DNA from: Planctomycetia bacterium
Lineage (GTDB): Bacteria; Planctomycetota; Planctomycetia; Pirellulales; JACPPG01
Reading direction: 5' to 3'
DNA length: 64,000 bases
Assembly: GCA_016191115.1 (NCBI GenBank)
Contig: JACPPG010000044.1
Coordinates: 1-64,000, forward strand
Part shown: one piece after another, positions 43,152 through 52,606 of the stretch
How the letters are laid out: every line of letters begins with the position of its first letter
Numbering within the stretch: the first letter of the stretch is position 1
Notes under the pieces: model-generated
What the model saw: the letters and a program-made list of their open reading frames with translations, nothing else
Databases searched by the model: none
What the model was told of the DNA's origin: nothing
Program-made: the position numbers and the translations under genes

Positions 43152-44711
43152 TCATGGTTGTGCTTCGTCGATTGTGACGTCCGCACTGCCGACCGCCACT
43201 TCGCGCTCCCCTTGCACGAAAACGCGGACATGGCACGGACCGCTCGCGTCGCGTGGCACCTCCAAACGGGCCTCAAACTGGCGGCCGGCAGTCGCCGTCT
43301 CACACGAAGCGAGCCGGGCGTCGTTGGCCCGCTCGTACGTCTCCTGGAACTCGCGGCGAGCTGAGTCGCTCGTCTCGTAGCGGCCGCGCTCGGGTGGGCG
43401 GAACGTCAACCGGTCGCGCCGCACCACCAGCTCGATCGCCGCCCGGCCATCGATGGGACTGGTGCCGGCGACCGCAAGCACCGAACCCGCCCGTACGCTC
43501 GCCGGGGCGATCACCTTTGCGTCGGCAGCGCGGGGCAAGCGCAAGAGTGGATCGCCCAACAGGTTGAACAGTTCGACGTGCTCCTGCCGCTCGGCGGCCA
43601 GATCATTGCTGGCGGGGTTAAGTATCGCGGCGAGCGAGTCGATGGCGCGGCTGCTCGTATCGTCGCGGGCCCGCAGCATGGTGGCCCGCTTGGCCTGTAG
43701 CAACAGCTCGCCCAACGTGCCCGCCCTCTCCTGGAAGTGGACGCGCAGCATCTCGGCCCCCAGTACGCTTGTGCCGTAGGGCATGGTGACGCGCGAGCCG
43801 GCGATTGTCGCGACCGGGCCTTGGTCGGCCGCGACCATCTCCTCGGCCAGGCAATCGTCGCGCTCGTCGAACGCCCCGGCGCTACAGCACAACAGTAGCG
43901 CAATCGGCGGCGCCGCGGCGCAGTGCAGTTGGCCGCAATCGTTCACGTCGAAGATGTGGTGCGTTCCATCTGGCGCCCGCACGCGATCGACCACCCGCTC
44001 CCGACCGTGCCCCATGTAGACCCAGAACAAGCATCCCTCGTTGAACCGCGCCAAGGCGGCGGCGTGAAACAGCCGCGGATCGGGGCAGTATGGGCTGCGC
44101 CAGCTTCCGTACGTGACGGTGGTGGCGTAGGCCGGGGGAATGCCGTCGCTCAACAGCCGCTTGGCCGTGGCTTCGATCGCGGCGTCGGCCAGTTGCCCGA
44201 ACCCGCCCAGGCCCGCCACGAGATTGATCCGCCGCAGCCAGTTGCCTGGCGTCAGCCCGCGCTCGTAGGCCAGGACCTTGGCGACGATTCTGCCCAACTG
44301 CGGGGGCGTGTCCGCCGTGAGCCGGCCGATCGCGACGTCCGGCAACTGGTCGTCGTCGAGGTCGGCATACCAGTTGTCGCCGGCAATCGTCGCCGAGCCG
44401 CCGAAGCGAGAGACGACTTTCGAGGCCGTGTAGTGCGTCGGCACGCCGGTCGCGCCGGGCCGACCAAAGGGCTCGGGCGCGGCGTCACCGACCAATAGCA
44501 CGAATCGCAGGCTCTTGCCGGCGGCGCCGCGTATGCGCGCCCGGATCTGCTCGGCCGAACCGGCGGGTACAACCACGCAGCCATGCCCTTGCCGCTCGCG
44601 CAGCACAAGCCAAGGGGCAAGCGCCGGCCGGAGCGCATCCGGGCAGACGACGACGGTGTCCGGCGCGGCGGACGATGCCGTGAGGGCCAAGGCGAGGCAA
44701 GTGGCGAGCAT
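43152..44711 (-). CDS. C25 (gingipain-like) cysteine peptidase, exported
   Basis: 519 residues. Signal-like start MLATCLALALTASSAAP. The caspase-like fold shows DDQLPDVAIGRLTADTP, the catalytic His in FWVYMGHGRERVVD and the catalytic Cys in IALLLCCSAGAF, the order of Peptidase_C25. The last part contains beta-rich segments (RAGSVLAVAGTSPIDGRAAIEL) and no recognisable Por-type or PEP-CTERM sorting tail. Gingipain relatives cleave after Arg or Lys; specificity is unknown here. Confidence 0.82.
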   Translation of the reverse strand: MLATCLALALTASSAAPDTVVVCPDALRPALAPWLVLRERQGHGCVVVPAGSAEQIRARIRGAAGKSLRFVLLVGDAAPEPFGRPGATGVPTHYTASKVVSRFGGSATIAGDNWYADLDDDQLPDVAIGRLTADTPPQLGRIVAKVLAYERGLTPGNWLRRINLVAGLGGFGQLADAAIEATAKRLLSDGIPPAYATTVTYGSWRSPYCPDPRLFHAAALARFNEGCLFWVYMGHGRERVVDRVRAPDGTHHIFDVNDCGQLHCAAAPPIALLLCCSAGAFDERDDCLAEEMVAADQGPVATIAGSRVTMPYGTSVLGAEMLRVHFQERAGTLGELLLQAKRATMLRARDDTSSRAIDSLAAILNPASNDLAAERQEHVELFNLLGDPLLRLPRAADAKVIAPASVRAGSVLAVAGTSPIDGRAAIELVVRRDRLTFRPPERGRYETSDSARREFQETYERANDARLASCETATAGRQFEARLEVPRDASGPCHVRVFVQGEREVAVGSADVTIDEAQP

Positions 44712-44820
44712 GGCGAGCAGCGCGGGTCAACGAGGACGGACGAGGTTCCCTCCACTGTAGCCGCCCGCGAACGCACGCAACAAGTGCATCAACAAGATGC
44801 AAGCTGCTATTTTTGACGGC

Positions 44821-44915
44821 GTGTGCCCCTGCTTCCCAGAAGCAGTGCTTGGCGGCCCTGCCACGCGGTCAGGTGCGTCGGCACGGCTTGCCCTCGCCGG
44901 GCAAGCCGTGGCACA
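44821..44915. repeat. Dispersed two-hairpin element
   Basis: GTGTGCCCCTGCTTCCCAG then AAGCAGTGCTT, and CACGGCTTGCCCTCGCC then GGGCAAGCCGTGGCACAC. The first stem has decayed, the second is intact. Between the C25 and SUMF1 genes. Confidence 0.85.
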
Positions 44916-44941
44916 CGCGTGGCAGCACGAGCAACAACCGG

Positions 44942-45742
44942 CTACTTTTTTTCCGTTGCCAGCACGCAGCGCAGGCCCACCGCGTCGTCCTTCGTGTCGG
45001 CCGGCTCGCCCCGGCGGGCGCTACTGGTGCAGCGATCGGCCGCGTCCTTCCAACTGCCGCCGCGGAGCACCCGCTTTTTGATCTCGCCCGGCGCGAGCCA
45101 AGCCGAGCCGTCGGCGGGCGCCCCCTCGTAGCTGTCGTGCCACGCGTCGGCGCACCATTCCCACAAGTACCCGTGTACGTCGTACAGCTTCCATGCGTTG
45201 GGGCGCTTGGCGCCGACCGGCGGATCGTTGCCCGCCGCGTTCCCTTTAAACCACCCAAAGTCGGCCAGCTCGCGGTCGTCGTCGCCGAACGAGAACCGCG
45301 TCGGCGCGCCGGCGCGGGCGGCGTACTCCCACTCGGCTTCCGTGGGGAGCCGTATCACCTGGCCGCGCTCGATCAGGCCGGCGGCCCGCATGAGCTCGGT
45401 GGCCTTGCGGCAGAATGCGACGGCGTCGTCGTGCGACAACATCTCGGCGCTATTGCGCGCGCCCTTCCAGCGGCTGGGATTCGTGCCCATCACGGCCTGC
45501 CACAGATTCTGCGGCACCTCGTAGCGGGCCATGGCGAACGGCCTGGCAAGCGTCACGCGGTGCGGCGGCTTCTCCTCGGCCGGGCCCGCATCACCACCCA
45601 TCGTGAGGTCGGCCGGAAAGCCGTCGCGGCCGGGCGTGATGGCCACGAACTCGGCGCGAAACGCTTTGAGAAGCTCTCCTTGCTCCGGCTGCGGATCGGC
45701 GGCGAGTGCCGCCAGGGTCAAGAGAGCTGTCAACATCGCCAT
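44942..45742 (-). CDS. SUMF1/FGE-domain protein, exported
   Basis: 266 residues with a hydrophobic start (LTALLTLAALAADPQP). SUMF1 pattern: FAMARYEVPQNLWQAVMGTNPS, LPTEAEWEYAARAG, LYDVHGYLWEWCADAW and KRVLRGGSWKDAADRCTSSAR. True formylglycine-generating enzymes have two active cysteines near the C-terminus; only one is seen here. It is more likely a binding or other SUMF1-fold protein than a sulfatase activator. No sulfatase is nearby. Confidence 0.83.
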   Translation of the reverse strand: MAMLTALLTLAALAADPQPEQGELLKAFRAEFVAITPGRDGFPADLTMGGDAGPAEEKPPHRVTLARPFAMARYEVPQNLWQAVMGTNPSRWKGARNSAEMLSHDDAVAFCRKATELMRAAGLIERGQVIRLPTEAEWEYAARAGAPTRFSFGDDDRELADFGWFKGNAAGNDPPVGAKRPNAWKLYDVHGYLWEWCADAWHDSYEGAPADGSAWLAPGEIKKRVLRGGSWKDAADRCTSSARRGEPADTKDDAVGLRCVLATEKK

Positions 45743-45793
45743 CGATCACGTGGTCGCCGTGGGGAGTTTCAATCTAGCGCCCCGGCGGCCTTC

Positions 45794-46789
45794 TTAGACG
45801 CTGTGAACCTTATCGAAGTTGCCGGCGCGGAACGCGGTGGCGATTGCCAGCGGCACCTTGGCCTCGGCCATCAGCACGCCGGCCCGATTCTCGGACACTT
45901 TGGCCTTCATTTCCTGCTCGCGGGCGATGGCGAAGGCGCGGCGCTCCTCGGCCTTGGCCCGGGCCACGCGGGTGTCCGCCTCGGCCTGGTCGGCCTGCAG
46001 GCGGGCGCCGATGTTCTCGCCGATGTCGATGTCCGCGATGTCGATCGACACGATCTCGAACGCCGTGTGCGCGTCGAGCCCGCGGGCCAGCACCGCCTTC
46101 GAGATCAAATCGGGGTTCTCCAGCACGATCAAGTGGCTCTCGGACGACCCGATCGAGGTGATGATCCCCTCGCCGACCCGCGCGATCACGGTCTCCTCGG
46201 TCGCGCCGCCGATGAGCTGCTTGATATTTGTGCGAACCGTCACGCGGGCGCGAATCTGCAGCTCGACGCCGTTGCGGGCGATCGCGCTCAAGGTCGATTT
46301 CTTGGACTTCTGCGGATCGGGGCAATCGATCACTTTCGGATAGACGCTCGTCTGCACGGCGTCGAGCACGTCGCGGCCGGCCAGGTCGATGGCCGCGGCG
46401 CGGTCGAAATCCAGGTCGATATCGGCGCGGTGGGCGGCGATGATCGCCCGGATCACGCCCGGCACGTTGCCGCCGGCCAGGTAATGCGCTTCCAGCCGCT
46501 GGGTGGTGATACCGGTCGCCGGATCGTTGCCGATGCCGGCCTGCATGGCCATGATTTTCGACTGCACGATGACCCGCGCGTTCACCTGCCGGAAACTCAT
46601 GCCGATCAGCCGCAAGATTCCAACGTGGGCGTTGGACATGTAGGCCTGGAACCACAGGTTGCCGTAGGTGATCACCACGATGACAAAGACGATGGCCACG
46701 AGCACGATCAATGCCGCGACGACGACATACGTGACCGAGGCCGGGAGGTCGGCTGCCAGGAGAGCCAAATCGACGGGATTCATAGGCAT
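45794..46789 (-). CDS. floA: Flotillin-like protein FloA
   Basis: 331 residues, the standard FloA size. An N-terminal membrane span ([20 protein letters not shown]) is followed by the SPFH/PHB domain ([61 protein letters not shown]). The coiled region is [34 protein letters not shown]. It forms oligomers in lipid-ordered membrane domains. It stands alone; no NfeD partner is adjacent in this window. Confidence 0.93.
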   Translation of the reverse strand: MPMNPVDLALLAADLPASVTYVVVAALIVLVAIVFVIVVITYGNLWFQAYMSNAHVGILRLIGMSFRQVNARVIVQSKIMAMQAGIGNDPATGITTQRLEAHYLAGGNVPGVIRAIIAAHRADIDLDFDRAAAIDLAGRDVLDAVQTSVYPKVIDCPDPQKSKKSTLSAIARNGVELQIRARVTVRTNIKQLIGGATEETVIARVGEGIITSIGSSESHLIVLENPDLISKAVLARGLDAHTAFEIVSIDIADIDIGENIGARLQADQAEADTRVARAKAEERRAFAIAREQEMKAKVSENRAGVLMAEAKVPLAIATAFRAGNFDKVHSV

Positions 46790-46990
46790 CTCTCGCTACT
46801 GTTGGGAACCGCCGGCGGTGCTGCCCAGGACGGACAACGGCCGCCCGAGCCAGGGTAGAATAGGATACGTTATTCTTGGCGCACGGGCCAGTTTTGCCTG
46901 AAACGACCGGCACATAGGCGGTGCTTCGGCATCCCAGGTGATGTGATGTATTGGCACCTTGGGGGTTTCCGACGCCGTACAAGCGCATCC

Positions 46991-48163
46991 ATGCCGCAAA
47001 ACTCGCAGCACACCCGCCGGCGCCCGTTTTCCTACAGCCTGCGTGCGCTCCTGGCCCTTGTCGCCCTGCTTGCCGCCACGCTCGCCTCGTGCGTGCACGA
47101 CGCCCATCAACAGCGCGCGGCGGTTGCCGCGATCCGCCGAGCGGGTAGCCGCGTCGTTTATGATTATGTGCAATACCCCGACCGGCCACTGGGCACAACA
47201 CGTTTTGGCCGCGTTCCCAAACCAATCATCGACCTGTTCGGCGAGGATTTCTTCGCCGCCGTTGTAAGCATCCGCGTTCCGGAGCCGACAGACGAAATCA
47301 TGGCGCACGTGGGGAACCTGCGCTCGCTCCAGTATTTTGACGGCAATTACCACGAGATGTCACAGGTTTCCGACGCGGGCGTTGCACGGCTTGCCAAACT
47401 CAAATCGCTCAATCACATCATCCTGTCAAGCGACCAGATTACCGACGAGTCTCTCCGAATCTTTGGCAACATGGTGCAATTGCAGGAAGGACTTGAGTTG
47501 CGCGGCAAGCAGATTACTGACGCGGGCGTTGCTCATCTGAGTGCTCACCGCCAGCTTATCGTGCTGCGCCTCAGCAACTCACAAGTTTCCGATCATGGCC
47601 TAGCGGCGCTCGCTGGTTATGAGAAGTTATGGGCCTTGGACTTGGATGGCACTCGGGTCACCGGGCCGGGCCTGGCGCACCTCTCCGGCATCGCGTCGCT
47701 GGAGCATTTAGACCTCGGACGAACGCCCGTGGATGATGCGGGTCTGGAGTTTGTCGCCCGCCTTGCGAAGCTGAGGTACATCCACCTAGTCGGGACGAAA
47801 GTCACGTCGTCGGGCCTCGCCCATCTGCATGCGCTTGCGCGACTAGAGTCGATCGACCTGAGCGACACGAAGATCACCGACGACGCGTGGCCGCACCTGG
47901 CCCGCATTTCAACTATCGAGCGAATTCTCGTGCAGCGCACGCAAGTGACCGGCGAGGGGATCGACCAACTCAATCGCATCGCAACTCTTCGCGGCGTCTG
48001 GCTCGACGGTACAGGTGTCACCGATGCCGCAATCAACAAGCTCAATATTGACCGCTTCCGCTACCTCGGGCTGATTGGCACGAACGTGAGCGATGAGTGG
48101 GTGAAACAACATGGCGGCGGCACAGGGCTTGACGAAACGTTCCAACGGCGCATCGCCCATTAG
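46991..48163 (+). CDS. Leucine-rich-repeat protein with membrane anchor
   Basis: 390 residues from ATG 46991 (MPQNSQHTRRRPFSYSL); ATG 46943 is possible. One membrane span (LRALLALVALLAATLASC) behind an arginine head, then about eight LRR units of 23-24 residues of the type 'L-x-L-x-x-T-x-V-T-D-x-G-L-A-x-L' (LDLDGTRVTGPGLAHLSG, LDLGRTPVDDAGLEFVAR, IHLVGTKVTSSGLAHLHA, IDLSDTKITDDAWPHLAR). A planctomycete-type LRR protein, probably in the periplasm for ligand or protein binding. Confidence 0.85.
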   Translation: MPQNSQHTRRRPFSYSLRALLALVALLAATLASCVHDAHQQRAAVAAIRRAGSRVVYDYVQYPDRPLGTTRFGRVPKPIIDLFGEDFFAAVVSIRVPEPTDEIMAHVGNLRSLQYFDGNYHEMSQVSDAGVARLAKLKSLNHIILSSDQITDESLRIFGNMVQLQEGLELRGKQITDAGVAHLSAHRQLIVLRLSNSQVSDHGLAALAGYEKLWALDLDGTRVTGPGLAHLSGIASLEHLDLGRTPVDDAGLEFVARLAKLRYIHLVGTKVTSSGLAHLHALARLESIDLSDTKITDDAWPHLARISTIERILVQRTQVTGEGIDQLNRIATLRGVWLDGTGVTDAAINKLNIDRFRYLGLIGTNVSDEWVKQHGGGTGLDETFQRRIAH

Positions 48164-48212
48164 CTAACGGTGTTTGCTAGTTTCATTCGCAATCGCCTGC
48201 GTCTACGGGCGG

Positions 48213-49361
48213 TTACTCAATCCACCCGCCGCCTAGCACGCGATTCCCGTCGTAGCAGACGGCCGCCTGGCCGGGCGCTACGCCGTGCTTCGGCTCGTCC
48301 AGTTGGGCAATGAAGCGATCCGCGAGCTGCGGTGTGACCGTGGCCATGACCGGCTGGCTCAAGTAGCGAATCTTGATCGAGCAACGGAACGGCTCGCGCG
48401 GCGGGTCGATCAGCCAGTTGACGTCCTTGGCCGCCAGGCGGGTGACGGCCAACTCGTCGCGCGTGCCGATCACGACGCGCCGCGTGTCCGGCTCGAGGCG
48501 CACGACGTATCGCGGCGCGCCGAAGGCCAAGCCCAGCCCCTTGCGCTGGCCGATCGTGAAGTTCTCGATGCCCGCGTGCCGGCCGACGACTTCTCCGTCG
48601 GTGGTGACGATCTCGCCGGAAAGGTCGACGTCGCCACGACGGCGGCGGACGAAGGCGGCGTAGTCGCCATCGGTGACGAAGCAGATTTCCTGGCTGTCCT
48701 CTTTGTCGGCCACGCGCAGGCCCAACTCCTTTGCGATCGCGCGGATTTCGGGCTTGCGATAGTCGCCCACCGGCAAGAGCACGCGCCGGAGAATCTCGCG
48801 GTTGACGCCAAACAGCACGTACGATTGATCCTTCGACGGATCGACGCCCCGCAATAGCGCCGGCACGTCTTCGTCGTTTCTGCGCTCCAGTCGCGCGTAG
48901 TGGCCCGTAGCGATATGCTCCGCTTTGACACTGTCGGCGTACTCGGCGAGCGCACCGAACTTCAGCCAGTTATTGCACACGACGCAAGGGTTCGGCGTGC
49001 GGCCGGCCGTGTACTCGGCGACGAAATAGTCCATGATCTGGCCGAACTCGTCGCGAAAGTCCAGCGCGTAGAAGGGGATGTCGAGCCGGTCGGCGACCCG
49101 CCGGGCGTCCGCCGCGTCGGCAGCCGTGCAGCAGCCCTGCTTGCGCCACGGGCGGGATGAGATGACCGGAAGCTGAGCGGGCGCAGCGCCGGAGGGTATG
49201 GCGGCGTCGGCGCCGGTTCCGACGCTGGCGGCGCACGCCGGTTGATGCGCTTCGCCGTGGCGCATGAAGATGCCGATCACCTCGTGGCCGGCCTGGCGCA
49301 GCAGGCACGCGGCCACGCTGCTATCGACCCCGCCCGACATGGCTAACACGACGCGCGACAT
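48213..49361 (-). CDS. mnmA: tRNA-specific 2-thiouridylase
   Basis: 382 residues. PP-loop LAMSGGVDSSVAACLLRQ at the N-terminus, catalytic cysteines in RTPNPCVVCNNW and DSQEICFVTDGDYAAF, and HIATGHYAR. It puts sulfur on U34 of Lys, Glu and Gln tRNAs. Residues 37-75 include an Ala/Pro-rich insertion (ACAASVGTGADAAIPSGAAP) that is longer than in E. coli. A palindromic element lies just upstream. Confidence 0.93.
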   Translation of the reverse strand: MSRVVLAMSGGVDSSVAACLLRQAGHEVIGIFMRHGEAHQPACAASVGTGADAAIPSGAAPAQLPVISSRPWRKQGCCTAADAADARRVADRLDIPFYALDFRDEFGQIMDYFVAEYTAGRTPNPCVVCNNWLKFGALAEYADSVKAEHIATGHYARLERRNDEDVPALLRGVDPSKDQSYVLFGVNREILRRVLLPVGDYRKPEIRAIAKELGLRVADKEDSQEICFVTDGDYAAFVRRRRGDVDLSGEIVTTDGEVVGRHAGIENFTIGQRKGLGLAFGAPRYVVRLEPDTRRVVIGTRDELAVTRLAAKDVNWLIDPPREPFRCSIKIRYLSQPVMATVTPQLADRFIAQLDEPKHGVAPGQAAVCYDGNRVLGGGWIE

Positions 49362-49394
49362 TCACAAACTACCTTAAGCTATTGGGCCCCACTT

Positions 49395-49457
49395 TGTGTG
49401 CCACTGGCTTCGCCACAGGACTTTTTCGGAAAGCACTGGTAGAGCCAGTGGCACACG
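49395..49457. repeat. Dispersed element with CACTGGCTTC/AGAGCCAGTG arms
   Basis: GTGTGCCACTGGCTTCGCC and GAGCCAGTGGCACAC bracket an unrelated middle. It shares its terminal repeats with the other copies, and its stem is that of the third arm at 33.1 kb. Confidence 0.8.
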
Positions 49458-49483
49458 CAGGTTTCCGAATACTCTCTGATCCC

Positions 49484-50944
49484 TTACCCCTTAATGACGC
49501 CGATCGGCCGCATGCGGGCCACCTTCTTCGCCAGCCCCGCCTTGTGAACGACCTCGACGACCTTATTCACATCCTTGTACGCGTCAGGCTGCTCTTCGGC
49601 CAGCCCCTTCCAACTGCGGGCCCGGGCGATGACGCCGCGGGCGGCCAGCTCCTCGTCGATCCGCCGTCCCTGGGCGTGCTTGACGGCGGCGGTGCGGCTC
49701 ATCATCCGGCCCGCCCCGTGGCAGGCGGTGCCGAACGTCTGCTGCATGCTGCCGTCCTGCCCGGCCAGCACCCAGCTTGCCCGCCCCATGTCGCCGGGGA
49801 TGATCACCGGCTGACCGATGCGGCGGTACATGTCGGGCACCTCGGCGTGCCCTGGCGGGAACGCGCGGGTGGCTCCCTTGCGATGGACCCACACGCGCTT
49901 TTTCTGTCGATCGACCTGGTGCTCCTCGAACTTGGCGATGTTGTGCGCCACGTCGTACACCAGGCTCATTCGCAGCTCTTGCCAGGTGCTGCCGAAGATC
50001 GTCTGAAAGACCTCGCGGGCCTGCCACATCAAAAGCTGCCGGTTGCACCAGGCGTAGTTCGCCGCGGCCCGCATCGCCCCCAGATATTGCCGCCCCTCCG
50101 GGCTTTCGACCGGCGCGCAGACGAGCTGCCGGTCCGGTAGCGCGATGCCGTACTTGGCGGGCGCGCCGCGCAGCTCGCGGAGCGCATCGTCGCACACCTG
50201 GTAGCCCAGCCCGCGCGAGCCGGAATGGATCATCACGCACACCTGGCCGGCGCGCAGGCCCATCACAGCCGCGTCGTCTTCATCGAAGACTTCATCGACG
50301 ACCTGGACCTCGAGGAAATGGTTTCCGGAGCCCAGCGTGCCACACTGCGCGCGGCCCCGCTCCAAGGCGCGGACGCTGACACATTCGGGCTCGGCCCCGT
50401 CGAGCCGGCCATGCGCCTCGGTGTGGTCGATATCGCTTGCGACCGCGCAGCCGCGCTCGATGAGCCAGGAGGGGCCCTCGGCCATCAACTGCCGCAGCTC
50501 TTTGAGCGTGTAGCGGTAGCGCCCCTCGCCACCGACGCCGCAGGGAATCTGGCGGAACAGTTCTTCGACCAAGGGGCGCAGCCGCGGCTGCACGTCGGCA
50601 AACCCCAGCTCGGTGCGCATCAGGCGGACGCCGCAGTTGATGTCGTAGCCCACGCCCCCCGGCGAGATCACGCCCCCTTCATCGGGATCGGTCGCACACA
50701 CGCCGCCGATGCAGAACCCATAGCCCCAATGGATGTCGGGCATGGCCAGACTGGCCACTTGGATACCAGGCAGGAACGCCACGTTGGCCACCTGCTCGGG
50801 CGCCTGGTCCGAGCGGATCGACTCGATCAACTCGTCGTCGGCGTAGATCAAGCCGTCGACGCGCATGCCCGGCTTGTAACTTTTGGGGATCCGCCAGCAG
50901 CAGTCGTTGACTTGCTCGAGCGGTCCGGTGTAAGCGCCAGCCAT
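49484..50944 (-). CDS. rtcB: RNA-splicing ligase RtcB
   Basis: 486 residues. Motifs: MPDIHWGYGFCIGGV, VGYDINCGVRLMRTEL (metal Cys), GTLGSGNHFLEVQV, MIHSGSRGLGYQV, HRKGATRAFPPGH and TACHGAGRMMSR, whose His is the guanylylated residue of the family. It joins 2',3'-cyclic phosphate or 3'-phosphate ends to 5'-OH RNA ends with GTP. It is encoded 119 nt downstream of archease, its known activator. Confidence 0.93.
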   Translation of the reverse strand: MAGAYTGPLEQVNDCCWRIPKSYKPGMRVDGLIYADDELIESIRSDQAPEQVANVAFLPGIQVASLAMPDIHWGYGFCIGGVCATDPDEGGVISPGGVGYDINCGVRLMRTELGFADVQPRLRPLVEELFRQIPCGVGGEGRYRYTLKELRQLMAEGPSWLIERGCAVASDIDHTEAHGRLDGAEPECVSVRALERGRAQCGTLGSGNHFLEVQVVDEVFDEDDAAVMGLRAGQVCVMIHSGSRGLGYQVCDDALRELRGAPAKYGIALPDRQLVCAPVESPEGRQYLGAMRAAANYAWCNRQLLMWQAREVFQTIFGSTWQELRMSLVYDVAHNIAKFEEHQVDRQKKRVWVHRKGATRAFPPGHAEVPDMYRRIGQPVIIPGDMGRASWVLAGQDGSMQQTFGTACHGAGRMMSRTAAVKHAQGRRIDEELAARGVIARARSWKGLAEEQPDAYKDVNKVVEVVHKAGLAKKVARMRPIGVIKG

Positions 50945-51035
50945 GGGGGTTTCCTCTGCGCGCGGGGTGCTAAGCCCGAAGGTTGTTCCGACTCAATCGG
51001 CCGAGCGCCGGCCCTGCGGCGCGGTCGTTTCTTGT

Positions 51036-51065
51036 TGTCCACCGTCCACTGACCACTGGCCACTC
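51036..51065. repeat. CCACTGA heptamer array
   Basis: TGTCCACCGTCCACTGACC then ACTGGCCACT in 7-nt steps, against the archease stop codon. Confidence 0.8.
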
Positions 51066-51474
51066 ATATGTCCACGATCACTTCCGCGCGCCAGCCGCTT
51101 TCGGTTTGTTCCACCTTCAATTCATGATACGTAATTGCCTTGACTTCGTGAGCCAGCACGTGGCGGGCCGGGTCGAGCGGCTCGCCGCGGGCGGTGCCCT
51201 CCAGGCCTTGGTCGGTGAGCCGCACCTGGAACTGACAGAGCACCAGGCGAGACGTCTCGAACGTATAAAGTAGCTCGTTGAGCCAGTCGAACAGGACGTA
51301 TTCGCGCTCGTGGCCCGGCACATGGATGTCAATTTGCTGGACCGGGCGGACATCTTCGAGGTTCGCCACGATGGTGGAAAACAACCCGCGCGCCGCATCG
51401 ACAAACAGCGTCTCCAGATCGGGCGCGATGACCCGCAGCCCCAGATCGGCAGTGTGCTCGAAGACTTCAAACAT
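51064..51474 (-). CDS. Archease (RtcB activator)
   Basis: 136 residues from ATG 51474. Diagnostic start MFEVFEHTADLGLRVIAPDLETLF. YVLFDWLNELLYTFETSRL, EGTARGEPLDP and the C-terminal KAITYHELKVEQTESGWRAEVIVDI complete the family pattern, with metal-site Asp/His residues. It speeds guanylylation of RtcB. Archease and RtcB often neighbour each other; here they are co-directional, though a CACTGAC array lies between them. Confidence 0.92.
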   Translation of the reverse strand: MFEVFEHTADLGLRVIAPDLETLFVDAARGLFSTIVANLEDVRPVQQIDIHVPGHEREYVLFDWLNELLYTFETSRLVLCQFQVRLTDQGLEGTARGEPLDPARHVLAHEVKAITYHELKVEQTESGWRAEVIVDI

Positions 51475-51485
51475 GGCGATTCCCG

Positions 51486-51594
51486 ATGCGCGCCGGCGGG
51501 AAAATGGGACAGGCACCGAGACGCGACGCCGGTCTCAAAGGACTCGCGCCCATCCCGCTCGGAGCCAGTCCCATTTTCCCGCCTCGTCCCGTGG
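51486..51594. repeat. GGGACAGGCACCGAG/CTCGGAGCCAGTCCC element, medium copy
   Basis: GCGGGAAAATGGGACAGGCACC at the left and GGAGCCAGTCCCATTTTCCCGC at the right. Core CTCAAAGGACTCGCGCC is a variant of that at 41.2 and 52.8 kb. Outer flanks differ. Confidence 0.9.
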
Positions 51595-51601
51595 CAACGC
51601 G

Positions 51602-52606
51602 CTAGCCACCGGTCGGCTTGACCACCACGCGGCCGGCGACCTGTCCGGCGAGGATTTGCTCGATGCGCGCCGGCAGTTGGCCGAAGTCCGCCTCCATCGC
51701 CAGTTGGGCGAGGCAGGCCGGCTTCCAGTCCGTCGCCAGGCGCTGCCACAGCCGCCGCCGCGTTGCCATCGGACACTCGGCCGAGTCGATGCCGGCGAGG
51801 TCGACGCCGCGCAACAGAAAAGGATAGACGGTCAACTTGAGGTCCGTTCCGCCCACCAGGCCGCAGGCGGCGACGCAGCCGCCTCGCGCCAATGAACGGA
51901 CGACGGTCGAGAGCGTGTTTCCGCCCACGGTATCCACGGCGCCGGCGTAGCGGGTCGGCAAGAGCGGCTTGCCGCTCTGGTCGTTGACTTCATCGCGCGA
52001 AATGATCTGGGCAGCGCCGGCCAGCTTCAGCAGGTCGTGCGCCGACGCTTTGCCACTCGAGGCCGTCACGCGGTAGCCCTGCTTGGACAAGAGCGCGACC
52101 GCCAGGCTGCCGACGCCGCCGCTGGCCCCGGTGACCAGGACTTCGCCTTGGCCGGGCTCGATGCCGTGCGCCGCCAGCGCCGCCACGGACTGCGCGGCGG
52201 TGAAGCCGGCCGTTCCGTAGATCATGCTTTCCCGCAGCGAGAGAGCGGCCGGCAGCGGCACGACCCACGCGGCGGGCACGCGCACGTATTCCGAGAATCC
52301 GCCCCAGGTGTTCTGCCCCAAGTCGTAGCCGGTGACCAGGACTTCGTCCCCCGCGCGAAACTCCGCGGCGGTCGATTCCGCGACCGCGCCCGCGGCGTCG
52401 ATGCCCGGCACGTGTGGATATTTGCGCGTGACGCCGACACTGCCCGACGCCGAAAGCCCGTCCTTGTAGTTCAGCGAGGAGTACGCGACGCGGATGAGGA
52501 CTTCTCCGGCCGGCAAGTCGGCAAGCGTCTTTTGCGCGACGGCGGCGTGGGCCTTGCCCGACTCGTCTTTGGTCACCAGGTAGCAACGAAACGTATCAGC
52601 GGCCAT
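51602..52606 (-). CDS. AcuI/YhdH-family quinone-oxidoreductase-like reductase
   Basis: 334 residues from ATG 52606 with GGAG upstream; the longer frame to 52864 is repeat DNA. MDR family: VAYSSLNYKDGLSASGSVGV, PHVPGIDAAGAV, GTAGFTAAQSVAAL, NADP-binding VTGASGGVGSLAVALL, and LLRGVDLAGIDSAECP typical of the YhdH/AcuI branch. No zinc cysteines. Members reduce acryloyl-CoA or other enoyl substrates with NADPH. Confidence 0.9.
   Translation of the reverse strand: MAADTFRCYLVTKDESGKAHAAVAQKTLADLPAGEVLIRVAYSSLNYKDGLSASGSVGVTRKYPHVPGIDAAGAVAESTAAEFRAGDEVLVTGYDLGQNTWGGFSEYVRVPAAWVVPLPAALSLRESMIYGTAGFTAAQSVAALAAHGIEPGQGEVLVTGASGGVGSLAVALLSKQGYRVTASSGKASAHDLLKLAGAAQIISRDEVNDQSGKPLLPTRYAGAVDTVGGNTLSTVVRSLARGGCVAACGLVGGTDLKLTVYPFLLRGVDLAGIDSAECPMATRRRLWQRLATDWKPACLAQLAMEADFGQLPARIEQILAGQVAGRVVVKPTGG

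Noticed and set aside
44813..46858. Plus-strand open frame of 681 codons covering SUMF1 and floA
   Set aside because: Antisense to two clear genes; starts inside a palindromic element and has no family features.
45810..47225. Minus-strand open frame of 471 codons overlapping floA and the LRR gene start
   Set aside because: Arg/Gly/Ala-rich shadow; both real genes have clear domains.
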